DNA of 64,000 nt, from contig JACKHF010000001.1 in NCBI GenBank assembly GCA_020639155.1, positions 496,001 through 560,000 of the forward strand. The letters run 5' to 3'. The notes beneath the pieces were generated by a model. That model was not told the origin of the DNA. It made no database searches and worked only from the letters and a program-made list of their open reading frames with translations. Shown piece after piece: positions 36,915 through 46,549 of the stretch; position 1 is the first letter of the stretch; every line of letters starts with the position of its first letter. The position numbers and the translations under genes are program-made. Source of the DNA: Phycisphaeraceae bacterium. GTDB taxonomy: Bacteria; Planctomycetota; Phycisphaerae; Phycisphaerales; UBA1924.

Positions 36915-38077
36915 ATGAATCAGTTCGTCAAGCCCTTGCAGATGCTCGCGGTGATCGTTGCAGGTCTGCTCAATGAGCAGCAGCAGTTGGCGATCGAGTA
37001 TCTACGTGAAGAAAATCGAGTCCTGAGAGAGCAGTTTGGGAAGCGTCGGTTCAGGTTCACCGATAAGCAGCGCAGACGTCTCGCAGTTAGAGCGAAGCGG
37101 CTTGGACGCAAGAAACTGCATGAAATATGCTGCATTGTGACTCCTGCCACACTGTTGCACTGTTGCACTGGTATCGGAAGTTGATCGCCCGCAAATACGA
37201 TGGTAGCGAGATGCGAAAGCCAGGCAGACCGCGCGTCATGGAGTACCTCCGCAAGCTCGTTGTGCAGATGGCAACTGATAACGACTGGGGTTATGAACGA
37301 ATCATTGGTGAACTCAAAGCACTCGGTCATCGCGTCTCTTCATCAACGGTGGCCAACATCCTGCACGAGCATGGGATCGATCCCGCGCCCGAGCGATCGA
37401 AGCGTACGACTTGGCGGAAGTTCCTGAAGACGCACTGGTCAGTGCTTGCAGCAACAGACTTCTTCACCGTCGAGGTGTGGACACCACGAGGGCTTACACG
37501 ATTCTGGGTATTGTTCGTCATTGAACTCGAATCCCGCAGAGTAGAAGTCGCAGGGATCACGTCGAAGCTGTCAGACGCGTGGATGCAGCAGATCGCGAGG
37601 AATCTGACCGACGTGTTCGATGGCTTCCTGCTTGGCAAGCGGTTCCTGATTCATGATCGTGACCCCATGTTCACGATGGCATTCCAACGCCTGCTGAGAG
37701 AGTCCGGCATTGGCTGCATCAGACTCCCGCCCAGAAGTCCGAATCTCAACGCATACGCTGAACGGTTCGTGCTCTCGATCAAGAGCGAGTGTTTGAACCA
37801 CATGATTCTGTTTGGCGAACGCCAACTCCGCCATGCCATCGTTGAATATGTTGAGCACTACAACGCAGAGCGCCCTCATCAGGGGTTAGGCAACGTACGA
37901 ATCGGCAAGCCCTCACCACCCGAGTATGAACCGTCCACAGAAGTTGGTTGCAGTGAACGATTGGGCGGTTTGCTCGCACGATTGCAGAGCGCCGATCTGC
38001 GCATGTTGTGCGCGCATTTGTCCTTTGCTGGCATTTGGTGGCGGCTCGTGTCACGAGCGTTCAGGGTGTCAGCGTGA
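36915..38077 (+). pseudogene. rve-type (DDE) transposase, inactivated copy B
   Basis: The closest to complete copy. The frame runs MNQFVKPLQMLAVIVAGLL to ATLL, is shifted by an 8-bp tandem duplication (TGTTGCAC twice, at about 37152-37167), and continues in the next frame to the end. The DDE residues are all kept (AATDFF, HDRDP, NAYAERF...KSE). After GGLL the native tail is replaced by about 35 unrelated codons that resemble the 8948/21729 repeat. A left-end sequence near 36843 (TCCAAACACTCAACTC) partly mirrors the right end of copy A. Confidence 0.88.
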
Positions 38078-38149
38078 AGCACTTGTAGGTAAGTGGCGCT
38101 GTTGTCCGCAGTTGGCTGCTCTAGTCACGCGCTGACACCTGTCTGACAA

Positions 38150-38221
38150 AGCGGGTGAAGGGATTCGAACCCTCGACATTCACGTTGGCAACGTGACGCT
38201 CTACCACTGAGCTACACCCGC
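38150..38221 (-). tRNA. tRNA-Gly (anticodon GCC)
   Basis: A full cloverleaf on the minus strand: acceptor GCGGGTG pairing with CACCCGC, D-loop AGCTCAGTGGTAGAG, anticodon stem CACGT/ACGTG with loop TTGCCAA, and T-arm GAGGGTTCGAATCCC/TTC. The discriminator base is U, usual for bacterial tRNA-Gly. CCA is not encoded. Its 3' half is copied at 8912 and 21687, so it looks like the target of integrating elements, which extend from its 3' end towards lower coordinates. Confidence 0.97.
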
Positions 38222-38380
38222 ACTCAATCCGCTTCCCGAAACATCGGTCCAGCAGGACAGGGAGGATACCGCAAGCAACCCGAGAGTCAACTTCATGCCC
38301 CTCTCCAGACGCTCCAAACGCCCATTTGGATCAATCATGCGGGCTGGGAGCCCCCTCTATCGTCTCAGGGCACGGTCTCA

Positions 38381-40399
38381 TTAGCGAGCGTCGGAAGTGC
38401 GGGCAACAGATCCTGTGGCCCCCGCCGCATCTAGCGCTTCCAGAACAATCCCGGCAGTATAGTTGTTCGCAATCCACGGTATCTCGCCAACTGACTTTGC
38501 AGGAGAGTAGATTGCCAAGGTTGGGATACCAACCTGCCCCAGATCATCATTCAGCACTTTCCAGCCGGGGGCGCTGTTGCTCGTCAGATCTGCAACCAGC
38601 GCAACAACATTCGCACCACGCAGTCGGCTCTTTACTGGCTCACGATTCAGCACACCCGCCTTGAGTGCTTTGCAGTTCAGACACCACTCAGCAGTGAAGT
38701 CAACAACGACAACCTTGTCCGCCTGGAGTGCTTCACTCAGTGCCTCTTCGGAGAACGGAATCCAGAAGTTGTTCTTTGCCTTGATAGTCGAGTCTACGGC
38801 ATATGCTCCAGCAAGCGATGCAAAAACCAGCGATACAACACCAAACACAATTCGCCTTCCTGTCCTTGGTGTTATCTGTATTGTTCGCACAAGCAACCAG
38901 AAACAACCCCCAAGCACGAATAATGCGACCAGCCAGATGTGAATCTGCTTCCACCACCATGGCATTTTGACATACAGACCAGGACGCTCACTGATAAATG
39001 CAACCGCACCAGCACCAACAAACCATGCCGCAGCAGCAAGCATGAACAACCCCATGACCTGCTTGACTAACTCGCTTGCAGGACCAGTCCGTGGAAGCTT
39101 GTTGACTAATGAAGGCTTGAACGCCAGAACCAAATACGGAAGCGCCATGCCGATACCGAGCGAGCCAAAGACTGCAAGCACTGTGACCGATGGCATGGTT
39201 GCTACTCCAGCAAGCAAAGCACCAGCTACAAAGCCGAAGCACGGCAAGCCGAGCACAGCAGTCATAATGCCAAAGAGGAATGAACCCCACGCAGAATCTG
39301 CTTTCGGGTTGATTGAATAGACCCAGTTTGGAAGTCTCGGCGCAAAGGCTCCCATCGAACCAATACCCATCACAGCAATGATGACTCCAAGGCCAAGTGT
39401 CACCCACCAGATGCCGAAGATTCGCGAAGGATCCGTCACACTCGACAAGAACGCAACTGGCATTCCGATACCAATCCAGAAGGCAACCACTCCGAGTGCC
39501 ATCCAGACTCCAAGCAGGATTGACTTGCCATGCGAACCTGCATGCTTGGAAATCGCCATCACTTTCATTGGTATCACAGGCAGCACACATGGTGTTAAGT
39601 TCAGAATTAAACCGCCGATAGCAGCAAGTATCGAAAGAACAACCACACCAAAAAACGTATCACCCGATGGGACGGCAACACCGAAGAATCTTTGTTTCTT
39701 CGTAGCCTGCAGTTTGGCAGCTTCATTTTCATCGATGGCACTCTCAACACCCTGCACTTGCAACGACGCGCCGTCCGCGCTTTGGAACACGTCTGCATCG
39801 AATGCAGCAAAGTCAGTCGCCAGTTCCGATGGAACATCGCTCGGATCAAATGTCGTAGATCCACTTTCAGCAACACGAATGACGACTTCCGCCTGTTGTG
39901 TCAACGGCATAAGACACCCGGAGTCGTCGCATGCCTGCGCGTAGTAGTCAAATGTGATCGTGACATCGCCAGGCTTTGCATCGCTAGCAACAGTCAGGGG
40001 CACAAATGTCACTGCCCGATCCGAGAACACCGGAACCGAGACCATACCCATACCCGACGCATCAGGAACCATCGCCTCGTGGAGTCCTGCCCACTGGATC
40101 GCTCCCCGCCTGACAACACCGCCCGCAGAATCAGAAAGCTTCAGCGTTGTTGTCAGCGCAAACTCAAATCCTGTCGCGGGCAGCGCGTTCTGCTCATCAG
40201 CAGGCCATGTGTGGTAGCCGGGGTCGTGCTGCACGATGATGGCAACAGCAAGTTGACCGCCCGGCGCCACCATCGTCGTCGAAGGGACAGCCGAGACCTC
40301 CCATCCAGCAGATGGCTGGGCATGCGCACTTTGTGCGCTCAGGCCCGCCAAGCACACCACAACAATGCTGACAACAAGACGGACCATCATGCGATACAT
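38381..40399 (-). CDS. dsbD: DsbD-like thiol:disulfide interchange protein
   Basis: A large three-part reductant carrier. After a signal peptide (ending AQSAHAQ) comes the periplasmic N-domain with the redox pair in QACDDSGCLMP; the membrane domain of about eight helices has the buried cysteines in NLTPCVLPVIPMKV and LGLPCFGFVAG; the C-terminal thioredoxin domain has AEWCLNCK. It moves electrons from cytoplasmic thioredoxin to periplasmic disulfide or cytochrome-maturation partners. The start is uncertain: 40399 is used because it begins the signal peptide, but no ribosome site is clear and ATG 40426 is possible. It is divergent from fliM. Confidence 0.9.
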   Translation of the reverse strand: MYRMMVRLVVSIVVVCLAGLSAQSAHAQPSAGWEVSAVPSTTMVAPGGQLAVAIIVQHDPGYHTWPADEQNALPATGFEFALTTTLKLSDSAGGVVRRGAIQWAGLHEAMVPDASGMGMVSVPVFSDRAVTFVPLTVASDAKPGDVTITFDYYAQACDDSGCLMPLTQQAEVVIRVAESGSTTFDPSDVPSELATDFAAFDADVFQSADGASLQVQGVESAIDENEAAKLQATKKQRFFGVAVPSGDTFFGVVVLSILAAIGGLILNLTPCVLPVIPMKVMAISKHAGSHGKSILLGVWMALGVVAFWIGIGMPVAFLSSVTDPSRIFGIWWVTLGLGVIIAVMGIGSMGAFAPRLPNWVYSINPKADSAWGSFLFGIMTAVLGLPCFGFVAGALLAGVATMPSVTVLAVFGSLGIGMALPYLVLAFKPSLVNKLPRTGPASELVKQVMGLFMLAAAAWFVGAGAVAFISERPGLYVKMPWWWKQIHIWLVALFVLGGCFWLLVRTIQITPRTGRRIVFGVVSLVFASLAGAYAVDSTIKAKNNFWIPFSEEALSEALQADKVVVVDFTAEWCLNCKALKAGVLNREPVKSRLRGANVVALVADLTSNSAPGWKVLNDDLGQVGIPTLAIYSPAKSVGEIPWIANNYTAGIVLEALDAAGATGSVARTSDAR

Positions 40400-40710
40400 C
40401 ACGTCAGAGGCGGAAACCCGATCCATATATACGTGCGCGTGTGCCAAATGTGCTCTCCAGTGAAGACGGGCCAACTCTGCATTGTTGGTCGTGAGATTCA
40501 AACCCGCCCGCATCCTCAGATTGTTCCGCCTCAGCGCAGTCTGACGACCGAAAGAGTCCAGAGTCCGAAAAATATACCAGCTTTTCCCATTTTGCGCCAG
40601 CAACCCATGCGCCGCCTGCAGTCGGCCCATGAGGATTCAACGCAATCTCGTGATTCATCCGATGCACAGCCGGAAATCACGTTACCGCATTCCCGATTTG
40701 CTCACCGCCC
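40400..40710. other. Divergent dsbD-fliM intergenic region
   Basis: About 310 bp that should carry both promoters. Open frames here extend dsbD upstream without family similarity. No defined operator was identified. Confidence 0.4.
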
Positions 40711-41820
40711 ATGGACATACTCGATCAAAGTGAAGTTGATGCATTGCTCGCAGCTGTCGGCGGAGCAGAGCCGGAACCCGAAGAGGACGGCGATCTGTCC
40801 GTATTCTCGCGACATCGCACCTCGATCGAGAACGTCGAGATCAGGCCATACGACTTCAAGAGACCCGAGCGCGTCTCCAAGGATCAGATGCGAGCGCTGC
40901 AGACGCTCCATGAGACCTTTGCCCGAAACTTTGGTGCTGCTCTCTCAGGATTCCTTCGCACCATTATCGAGGTGCGCGTTGCTACCTGCGAGCAGATGAC
41001 CTACGCCGAGTTCATCGCAAGTCTGCCAAACCCAACCTCATTCAACCTCATCGGATCGGATTCACTCAACGGGCAGATGTGTCTGGAGATCAGCCCGCTC
41101 ATCATCTACCCCGTGATCGATAAGCTGCTCGGCGGTTCCGCGCAGGAACTCTTTATCCCCCAGCGTCCTGCGACAGCCATCGAAAACAGACTTATCACAC
41201 AAGTCATTCGTCGCGCCATGACTTCGCTCTCTGAAGCGTGGGACGGTGTTCGCGAGCTGAAGTTCCATGTCGAGAGCACAGAATCAAATCCACAGCTTGT
41301 GCAGATTGTCCCGCCGAACGAGGTCGTTGTTGTTGTGGGATTCGAGATGAAGATGTCAAACCGCGCCGGAACGATCAACCTCTGCATTCCGTACAACGTC
41401 ATCGAACCTGTGATGGACGATCTCAGCTCTACATCATGGTTCAGCGCATCATTGAAGGGACAGACCCAGGAGATGCGCGAGCGAATCAAGGAATCGATCG
41501 GTATTGCTGGTGTGAGTGTCTCTGGTGTACTGACCACAACCACGGTATCTATCCAGGACCTGATAAATCTGTCGGTCGGTGACATCATCATGACAGAAAC
41601 AAACTCATCAGCACCAGTGACACTGTGCGTCGAAGGCAAGCCCAAGTTTACTGCGATTGTCGGTAAGCATCGCAATAAACGTGCTTTGCAGATCAAGGAC
41701 AAGATTCAGACAAGCAAGGAACGGAGGCAATCGGCCAAGTCTGCAGACACCGCCGAAGCTCCTGAGATCAATGTTACAGCAGGAAGCAGCGGTCCGATAC
41801 CGATTCGTCCGACGAAATGA
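40711..41820 (+). CDS. fliM: Flagellar motor switch protein FliM
   Basis: A 369-residue C-ring protein. The N-terminal CheY-P binding motif is MDILDQSEVDALLAAVGG. The middle domain has YDFKRPERVSKDQMRAL, FARNFGAALSGFLR and MTYAEFIASLPNPT, and the C-terminal SpoA-like domain contains VSVSGVLTTTTVSIQDL and GDIIMTE, followed by a basic tail of about 45 residues. It controls the direction of flagellar rotation. It is the only flagellar gene in the window, so the rest of the system lies elsewhere. Confidence 0.96.
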   Translation: MDILDQSEVDALLAAVGGAEPEPEEDGDLSVFSRHRTSIENVEIRPYDFKRPERVSKDQMRALQTLHETFARNFGAALSGFLRTIIEVRVATCEQMTYAEFIASLPNPTSFNLIGSDSLNGQMCLEISPLIIYPVIDKLLGGSAQELFIPQRPATAIENRLITQVIRRAMTSLSEAWDGVRELKFHVESTESNPQLVQIVPPNEVVVVVGFEMKMSNRAGTINLCIPYNVIEPVMDDLSSTSWFSASLKGQTQEMRERIKESIGIAGVSVSGVLTTTTVSIQDLINLSVGDIIMTETNSSAPVTLCVEGKPKFTAIVGKHRNKRALQIKDKIQTSKERRQSAKSADTAEAPEINVTAGSSGPIPIRPTK

Positions 41821-42013
41821 CGTTGGTGTGCATGCATTCACGGCTGAAAACAACATCCCCCGGATTGTGCGCGGGATTTGCGCAAGCACCGAGTATCACG
41901 AGAAAAAGCACCGGTCCGAGTCACAGACATCACCAAAGTCAGGCATGGAATAAACCGATCGAACATGACGACGCAGCTCGAATCGCGGGCTGAGGCTGCA
42001 ACGGGGAAATACG

Positions 42014-42895
42014 ATGAGCACACAAGCTGAGCAGGAACAGATCGTCGCAAGCGCAATTCGCGAGATCAGCCACATTGCGACACTGCCCGAGATAACGCTG
42101 AAGATTGTCGAACTCGTCGAGGATCCGAAGTCGACCGCGCAGGATCTCCACAAGGTCATCAACAACGATCCTGCACTCTCAAGCCGAATCCTGAAGGTTG
42201 TGAACTCATCGTTCTACGGATTGCCTGGACAGATCGGCTCGATCAACCGGGCCATCGTCATGCTCGGTCTGAACGCAGTGAAGAACATCGCCATTGCTGC
42301 AAGTCTTGCCAAGCTGTTCCGCGGCGGCGAGTTGACAAACCAGGTCTCGGCCAAAGACATCTGGGAGCACTCGATTGCTGTCGCTGCAACGATGAAGCTG
42401 CTCGCTGACCGCCTGAAACTCGGGCTCGCTGACGAGGCATTCCTCGCCGGACTCATGCATGACATCGGTTTGATCGTTGAGATGCAGTTCGACCGGAACA
42501 AGTTGATCGATGTTTTCCAGGCTATCGGTCTTGATGGCGATGGCGCACCGTGCCTCGATATGCTCGAAACCGAGCAGCAGGTCTTCGGCGCGAACCATCA
42601 GCAGTTTGGCGCAGCACTGTGTGAGAAGTGGAAGTTCCCGCGCAACTTTGCGATTGTCGCGGGTCATCACCATGACCCATTGGCAGTCGCCAAGGAGAAC
42701 CGCCGCCTGCCGTGTATGGCGTTCATAGCTGATCGCCTGGTCTCAGAGGTAAAGGGCGGGTTCCGCGCCGACTTTGTTGAGTTGACATACCCGAACGATG
42801 TCCTTGACGAGTTGGGATTGTCCCTGACCGCACTGGACACGCTCAAGCAGGAACTGCCGAGTCATCTTGACGATGCCTCTGCACTGTTGAGCTAG
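42014..42895 (+). CDS. HDOD-domain protein
   Basis: A 293-residue single-domain HDOD protein. ISHIATLPEITLKIVELV, INNDPALSSRILKVVNSSFYGL and AIVMLGLNAVKNIAI are the usual family blocks; FLAGLMHDIGL and AGHHHDP retain His residues of the HD fold. HDOD proteins act in signalling, often tied to motility or cyclic-di-GMP, through an unknown mechanism. GGGGAA precedes the ATG. The location 193 bp after fliM suggests a link to motility. Confidence 0.92.
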   Translation: MSTQAEQEQIVASAIREISHIATLPEITLKIVELVEDPKSTAQDLHKVINNDPALSSRILKVVNSSFYGLPGQIGSINRAIVMLGLNAVKNIAIAASLAKLFRGGELTNQVSAKDIWEHSIAVAATMKLLADRLKLGLADEAFLAGLMHDIGLIVEMQFDRNKLIDVFQAIGLDGDGAPCLDMLETEQQVFGANHQQFGAALCEKWKFPRNFAIVAGHHHDPLAVAKENRRLPCMAFIADRLVSEVKGGFRADFVELTYPNDVLDELGLSLTALDTLKQELPSHLDDASALLS

Positions 42896-43252
42896 CGACA
42901 AGGTATAAACACGAATAAATATGCTTCTTGACTTTGTCGATTCGCTCAAATTGACCTGTTTATCACGTTTTTGGACGTTGTGGGCCCAGCAACATATCTC
43001 GTGATTTGATTTTTTCTGAAGAATAACGCAAATTACGTCCGAGAAATACGGCTGTACTGCACTTGGGCCATCAAAGAACCGATGAACTCAGAGCACAAGG
43101 ACGTATTTCCCAGCGATTCAGACACGCTGGATTTGAACTCTCTCTCTTTCTCCCTCCGGGCGGTCGCGCGAAAGCGCGGCCGCCTGTTTCGTTCCTGAAT
43201 CTTTCCTTGACAAACAGATGACAGACCTCATTGTGGCTGCCTTGAATCGAGC
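42896..43252. other. HDOD-trmB intergenic region
   Basis: 357 bp with the hairpin listed at 43159 and no well-supported gene. A 38-codon frame (43082-43198) spans the hairpin but has no ribosome site. Confidence 0.45.
43159..43190 (+). terminator. Strong GAAA-loop hairpin
   Basis: GGCGGTCGCGC and GCGCGGCCGCC pair fully (one G-T pair) around a GAAA tetraloop, followed by TGTTTCGTT. It probably terminates transcription ahead of trmB, though the T-run is broken. Confidence 0.6.
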
Positions 43253-43957
43253 ATGTCATTCGGACTTGGACACGGTCGCCAACTCGATGCTACCGGGATT
43301 GCAATCGGTGAGGACGAACTCCCCCCATTGCCCGATGAGATCGCCACAGATCCGCTCGCAGGCGTCATAGATCCGTGCGCATGGTTTTCCAATCCAGCGC
43401 AGCCATTGGAGATTGAGATCGGTTCAGGCAAGGGCACTTTTATCCTGCAGTACGCGAGTCAGCATCCCGAGGTGAATCTTCTCGGAATCGAGATCGCGGG
43501 CGAGTTCTGCACATATGCTGCCGATCGGATCAGACGCGCGCAACTCAGCGATGTGCGCATGCTTCGAGCAGACGCGACAAGTTTTCTGCGCTGGCGGGTA
43601 CCCACGGAGTGTGTGCGCACGGTCCACCTGTATTTTTCAGATCCTTGGCCGAAGTCCCGCCATCACAAGAACCGTGTCGTGCAGGATCGATTCCTTGCGG
43701 ATGTGCATCGCGTGCTGGTACCTAGCGGCGATCTTCGCATTGTCACCGATCATGACGACTACTGGCAATGGATGGAAGCGCACGCGGATCGATGGTGCAT
43801 ATCACCACCCGAGCCGTGGCAGGATCGTGTGTATGTGCGCGAGGAGTTCAAGCCAGCCGACGGCGCGGGAGATAACGAACTTGTCGGCACAAACTTCGAA
43901 CGCAAGTACAAACGCGAGGGGAGACCGTTCCATGCGATGGTGCTGAGGAAGCGGTAG
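43253..43957 (+). CDS. trmB: tRNA (guanine-N7-)-methyltransferase TrmB
   Basis: A 234-residue class-I methyltransferase. The SAM site is LEIEIGSGKGTFIL near 56, LGIEIAG follows, and the family signature DPWPKSRHHKNRVVQ lies near 127. VTDHDDYWQWM and TNFERKYKREGRPFHAMVL complete the pattern. It makes m7G46 in tRNA. A 40-residue N-terminal extension precedes the core, so a later start is possible, though the ATG at 43253 is the first. Confidence 0.95.
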   Translation: MSFGLGHGRQLDATGIAIGEDELPPLPDEIATDPLAGVIDPCAWFSNPAQPLEIEIGSGKGTFILQYASQHPEVNLLGIEIAGEFCTYAADRIRRAQLSDVRMLRADATSFLRWRVPTECVRTVHLYFSDPWPKSRHHKNRVVQDRFLADVHRVLVPSGDLRIVTDHDDYWQWMEAHADRWCISPPEPWQDRVYVREEFKPADGAGDNELVGTNFERKYKREGRPFHAMVLRKR

Positions 43958-43971
43958 ATGAGGAGTAAGCA

Positions 43972-44541
43972 ATGTCTATTCAGGGCTATTACCGCTTTTA
44001 TTCATTCAAGGAGATAGCCCCACGCCTGTTGGTTCAATCACTCCTTGACATTTGCAGAGGATCGCAGTTCCTCTTGGGCTTTCGAGGAAGCGGCCCATGT
44101 GGAGACTGGCAGAAGGTAAAGAACCTTGAAGACGACAATGACTCTGTTCCTTTGTCTGGTCCGTTTGGACCAGAAGAGTTCATTCGCCACATGACACTCG
44201 ACACGTGTATGACCGCGGACTTGTACGAGGCCAAGTTGTCATACGCCATTCATGAATCTGCGCACAGCACTATCAGTAGAGAGATCTTTGGAGATGCTTC
44301 GCCTCCGAGCGGCGTTTGGATCAGCATCGGTTGGCACGACATGTTTTCTTTCGCGACGTGTGAAGATGGCGAGTACTTTGGCAGGCCCTATTGGTCACTC
44401 TCGCTGGAGGGGTACTCGACTCCAAATGACTGCGTTGAATACCCGAAACGTCTCTTCGGGACGCCGGTTGTCATGGAACTGGAGCGCAAGTTGAAATTGC
44501 TGGATCCAGAACTCAAACGCTGTTATCACTACAGCGTGTAA
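43972..44541 (+). CDS. Hypothetical protein, 189 aa
   Basis: I recognise no family. The protein is soluble, mixed alpha/beta by eye, and rich in aromatic residues (YYRFYSFKEIAPRLL, GVWISIGWHDMFSFAT, PYWSLSLEGYS). It starts 14 bp after trmB, with GAGGAG before the ATG, so it may be cotranscribed. Single accessory proteins of this size are often immunity-type, but there is no toxin near by. Confidence 0.65.
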   Translation: MSIQGYYRFYSFKEIAPRLLVQSLLDICRGSQFLLGFRGSGPCGDWQKVKNLEDDNDSVPLSGPFGPEEFIRHMTLDTCMTADLYEAKLSYAIHESAHSTISREIFGDASPPSGVWISIGWHDMFSFATCEDGEYFGRPYWSLSLEGYSTPNDCVEYPKRLFGTPVVMELERKLKLLDPELKRCYHYSV

Positions 44542-44573
44542 AGGTGTCGTGCGCAATACTGAAGTGAAGCATC

Positions 44574-45074
44574 TCACACCATCAGCCGTTCTTTCCCCAG
44601 CGCGAGACGAATATCCGCTGCCTGGCCCGAGTGCATCAATGGGTGGAGTACCTGTGATCGCAGACACTTCTCGTATGTGCCGAACCAGTTGGCAAACTGC
44701 TCGGGGCATCCCGGTGCGGTCTTGGCAAGATCCGCGTCAGTCAGTGTGTCTAAAAGCGCATAAGTCTGCGTTCGTATATCGTCATACATCTTCACAAGTT
44801 GATCAAAGCCTGGGTACATCGTTGGATCTGTTGATGGTGTCGAGCCCATCCTGAAGAGATGCTCATGTGCAGCCATCGGGTTGGGTTTGTTGAGCATAAA
44901 CCCCTGTATCGCCATCCCTTCAACCGTGGCTAAGTGCCCCACGATCCAGAGGGCGTGGTTCCCCCCGTTGACTGTCGGCTGTACAAGCGGGGTATCACGA
45001 AGATCAGACAACAGGTGCATTGTGTAGCGACGGCTGGCTTCCATGCTGTCACGAATAAACTGGACTGTGCTCAT
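44574..45074 (-). CDS. DinB-family protein
   Basis: A 166-residue four-helix bundle of the DinB/YfiT metal-binding superfamily. Metal-ligand positions are filled by His in HALWIVGHLATVEG (about 47) and in LHPLMHSGQAADIR (about 143-147). These proteins are thiol-dependent transferases or hydrolases of varied substrate. AGAGG precedes the ATG by 5 bases. It converges with the 43972 gene. Confidence 0.85.
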   Translation of the reverse strand: MSTVQFIRDSMEASRRYTMHLLSDLRDTPLVQPTVNGGNHALWIVGHLATVEGMAIQGFMLNKPNPMAAHEHLFRMGSTPSTDPTMYPGFDQLVKMYDDIRTQTYALLDTLTDADLAKTAPGCPEQFANWFGTYEKCLRSQVLHPLMHSGQAADIRLALGKERLMV

Positions 45075-45205
45075 TGGAACCTCTTATTCTGTGAAGAGAT
45101 AGAAAACAGCCATGCCCGATATCCACATGTTTTGCACATTCGCTGCTGTCATCGAAACGGAAACTCTTCAACTAATTATCCCCGTATCAGGCTGGGAGAG
45201 TAGGT

Positions 45206-45225
45206 CTTAGCGCAGGCTTAGCGCA
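45206..45225 (+). promoter_or_regulatory. Pho-box-like direct repeat upstream of pstS
   Basis: CTTAGCGCA occurs at 45206-45214 and again at 45217-45225, an 11-bp period. PhoB/PhoP sites are 7-bp direct repeats with the same period, and the site lies about 160 bp before pstS, so it is a reasonable regulator site for phosphate starvation. Sequence match to known boxes is only partial. The rest of the 311-bp DinB-pstS gap shows no gene. Confidence 0.45.
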
Positions 45226-45385
45226 CCAAAAACATTAGTCTGGCGATCATTGTGAGCAGAACGCGAGCTTGGGTTTCCAGGCTCGCACACGCTGTCTGTC
45301 CCATGTGTGGGGAAGTTTCACAGCACTCGATCGTCCGCAGACTCCTGCGGACACAGAAACACCAGGTTCAGGGAGAACATCGAAA

Positions 45386-46351
45386 ATGCGCACACTCATG
45401 AAAACAGCAATGGCAACGGTTGCTCTGGCAGCCACAGTTGCATCGGCCCAGGTCAAGGTCGATTCACAACTGCCCAAGTACCAGAAGACCACCGAGGTGT
45501 CCGGCACAATCAAGAGCGTTGGCTCTGACACCATGAACAATCTCATGAACTACTGGGGCGAAGAGTTCGCCAAGTTCTATCCGAACGTCAACACAGAAGT
45601 TGACGGCAAGGGCTCATCCACAGCTCCCCCAGCACTCACAGAAGGTCAGAGCACATTTGGCCCCATGAGCCGCGCAATGAAGTCCTCCGAGGTCGAGGAG
45701 TTTGAGAAAGCATTCGGCTATAAGCCCACACAGCTCCGTACAGCTGTTGACTCACTCGCGATCTTCGTTCACAAGGATTGCCCCCTCGACTCGATCAGCC
45801 TTGAGCAGGCCAAGATGGTCTTCTCCGTTGAAGGTCCGACCATGACATGGGGCGATCTCGGCGTGACCAACCCCCGCTATCGCAACAAGATCATTCAGCT
45901 CTATGGTCGCAACAGCGCATCGGGCACCTACGGCTACTTCAAGGAGCACGCGCTCGGCAAGACTGACTACAAGCCAACAGTCAAGGAGCAGCCGGGCTCA
46001 TCAGCTGTTGTCTCAGCATGTGCAACCGATCCCTACGCCATGGGATATTCAGGCGTTGGTTACAAGACCGACGATGTGAAGGTGCTCAACATCAGCAAGC
46101 GCACAGGCGAAGAGGCGTTCTCAGCAACAGCAGATAACGCTTACTCCGGCAAGTACCCGCTCGCTCGCTTCCTCTATGTGTATGTCAACTTTGACAAGAG
46201 CACAGGCCTTGAGCCACTCCGCGCTGAGTTCATCAAGATGATCTACAGCCAGGCAGGTCAGGAAGCAGTCGTCAAAGATGGATACTTCCCCGTCTCAGCG
46301 ATCATCGCTCGCGAGGATCTGAAGAAGGTTGGTATTACTCCCTTGTTCTGA
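45386..46351 (+). CDS. pstS: Phosphate ABC transporter substrate-binding protein PstS
   Basis: A 321-residue periplasmic binding protein. The signal peptide ends at ATVASAQ. Phosphate-site loops are KSVGSDTM, GKGSSTAP and YGRNSASGTYGYF, in the family order. It captures phosphate for the PstCA channel. It is first in the pstSCAB unit; a hairpin after it probably makes it the most abundant product. An alternative ATG lies four codons in. Confidence 0.95.
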   Translation: MRTLMKTAMATVALAATVASAQVKVDSQLPKYQKTTEVSGTIKSVGSDTMNNLMNYWGEEFAKFYPNVNTEVDGKGSSTAPPALTEGQSTFGPMSRAMKSSEVEEFEKAFGYKPTQLRTAVDSLAIFVHKDCPLDSISLEQAKMVFSVEGPTMTWGDLGVTNPRYRNKIIQLYGRNSASGTYGYFKEHALGKTDYKPTVKEQPGSSAVVSACATDPYAMGYSGVGYKTDDVKVLNISKRTGEEAFSATADNAYSGKYPLARFLYVYVNFDKSTGLEPLRAEFIKMIYSQAGQEAVVKDGYFPVSAIIAREDLKKVGITPLF

Positions 46352-46431
46352 ACACGAGGTTCCGGACAGTTCGTCTTATGAGATAACAAGCTGATTCCGA
46401 GAGGAATCGCACGAGGGAACAACACTCTCAT

Positions 46432-46470
46432 ACCGGTTGGCTGCTGACGTGGCCAACCGGTCTTCGTTTG
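46432..46470 (+). terminator. Hairpin between pstS and pstC
   Basis: ACCGGTTGGC pairs perfectly with GCCAACCGGT around a 10-base loop, followed by CTTCGTTTG. It likely ends most transcripts after pstS and lets some through to pstCAB. Confidence 0.7.
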
Positions 46471-46549
46471 ATAGTCCGCGTTATCACACGTGATTCTTAT
46501 CACAAGTTGTGCGCATGTTGCACACAAAGAACGGTATGCTCACTCCCCC

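Noticed and set aside
43082..43198. A 38-codon frame between the HDOD gene and trmB
   Set aside because: It has no ribosome site and its second half is the perfect GAAA-loop hairpin, so a terminator explains the sequence better.
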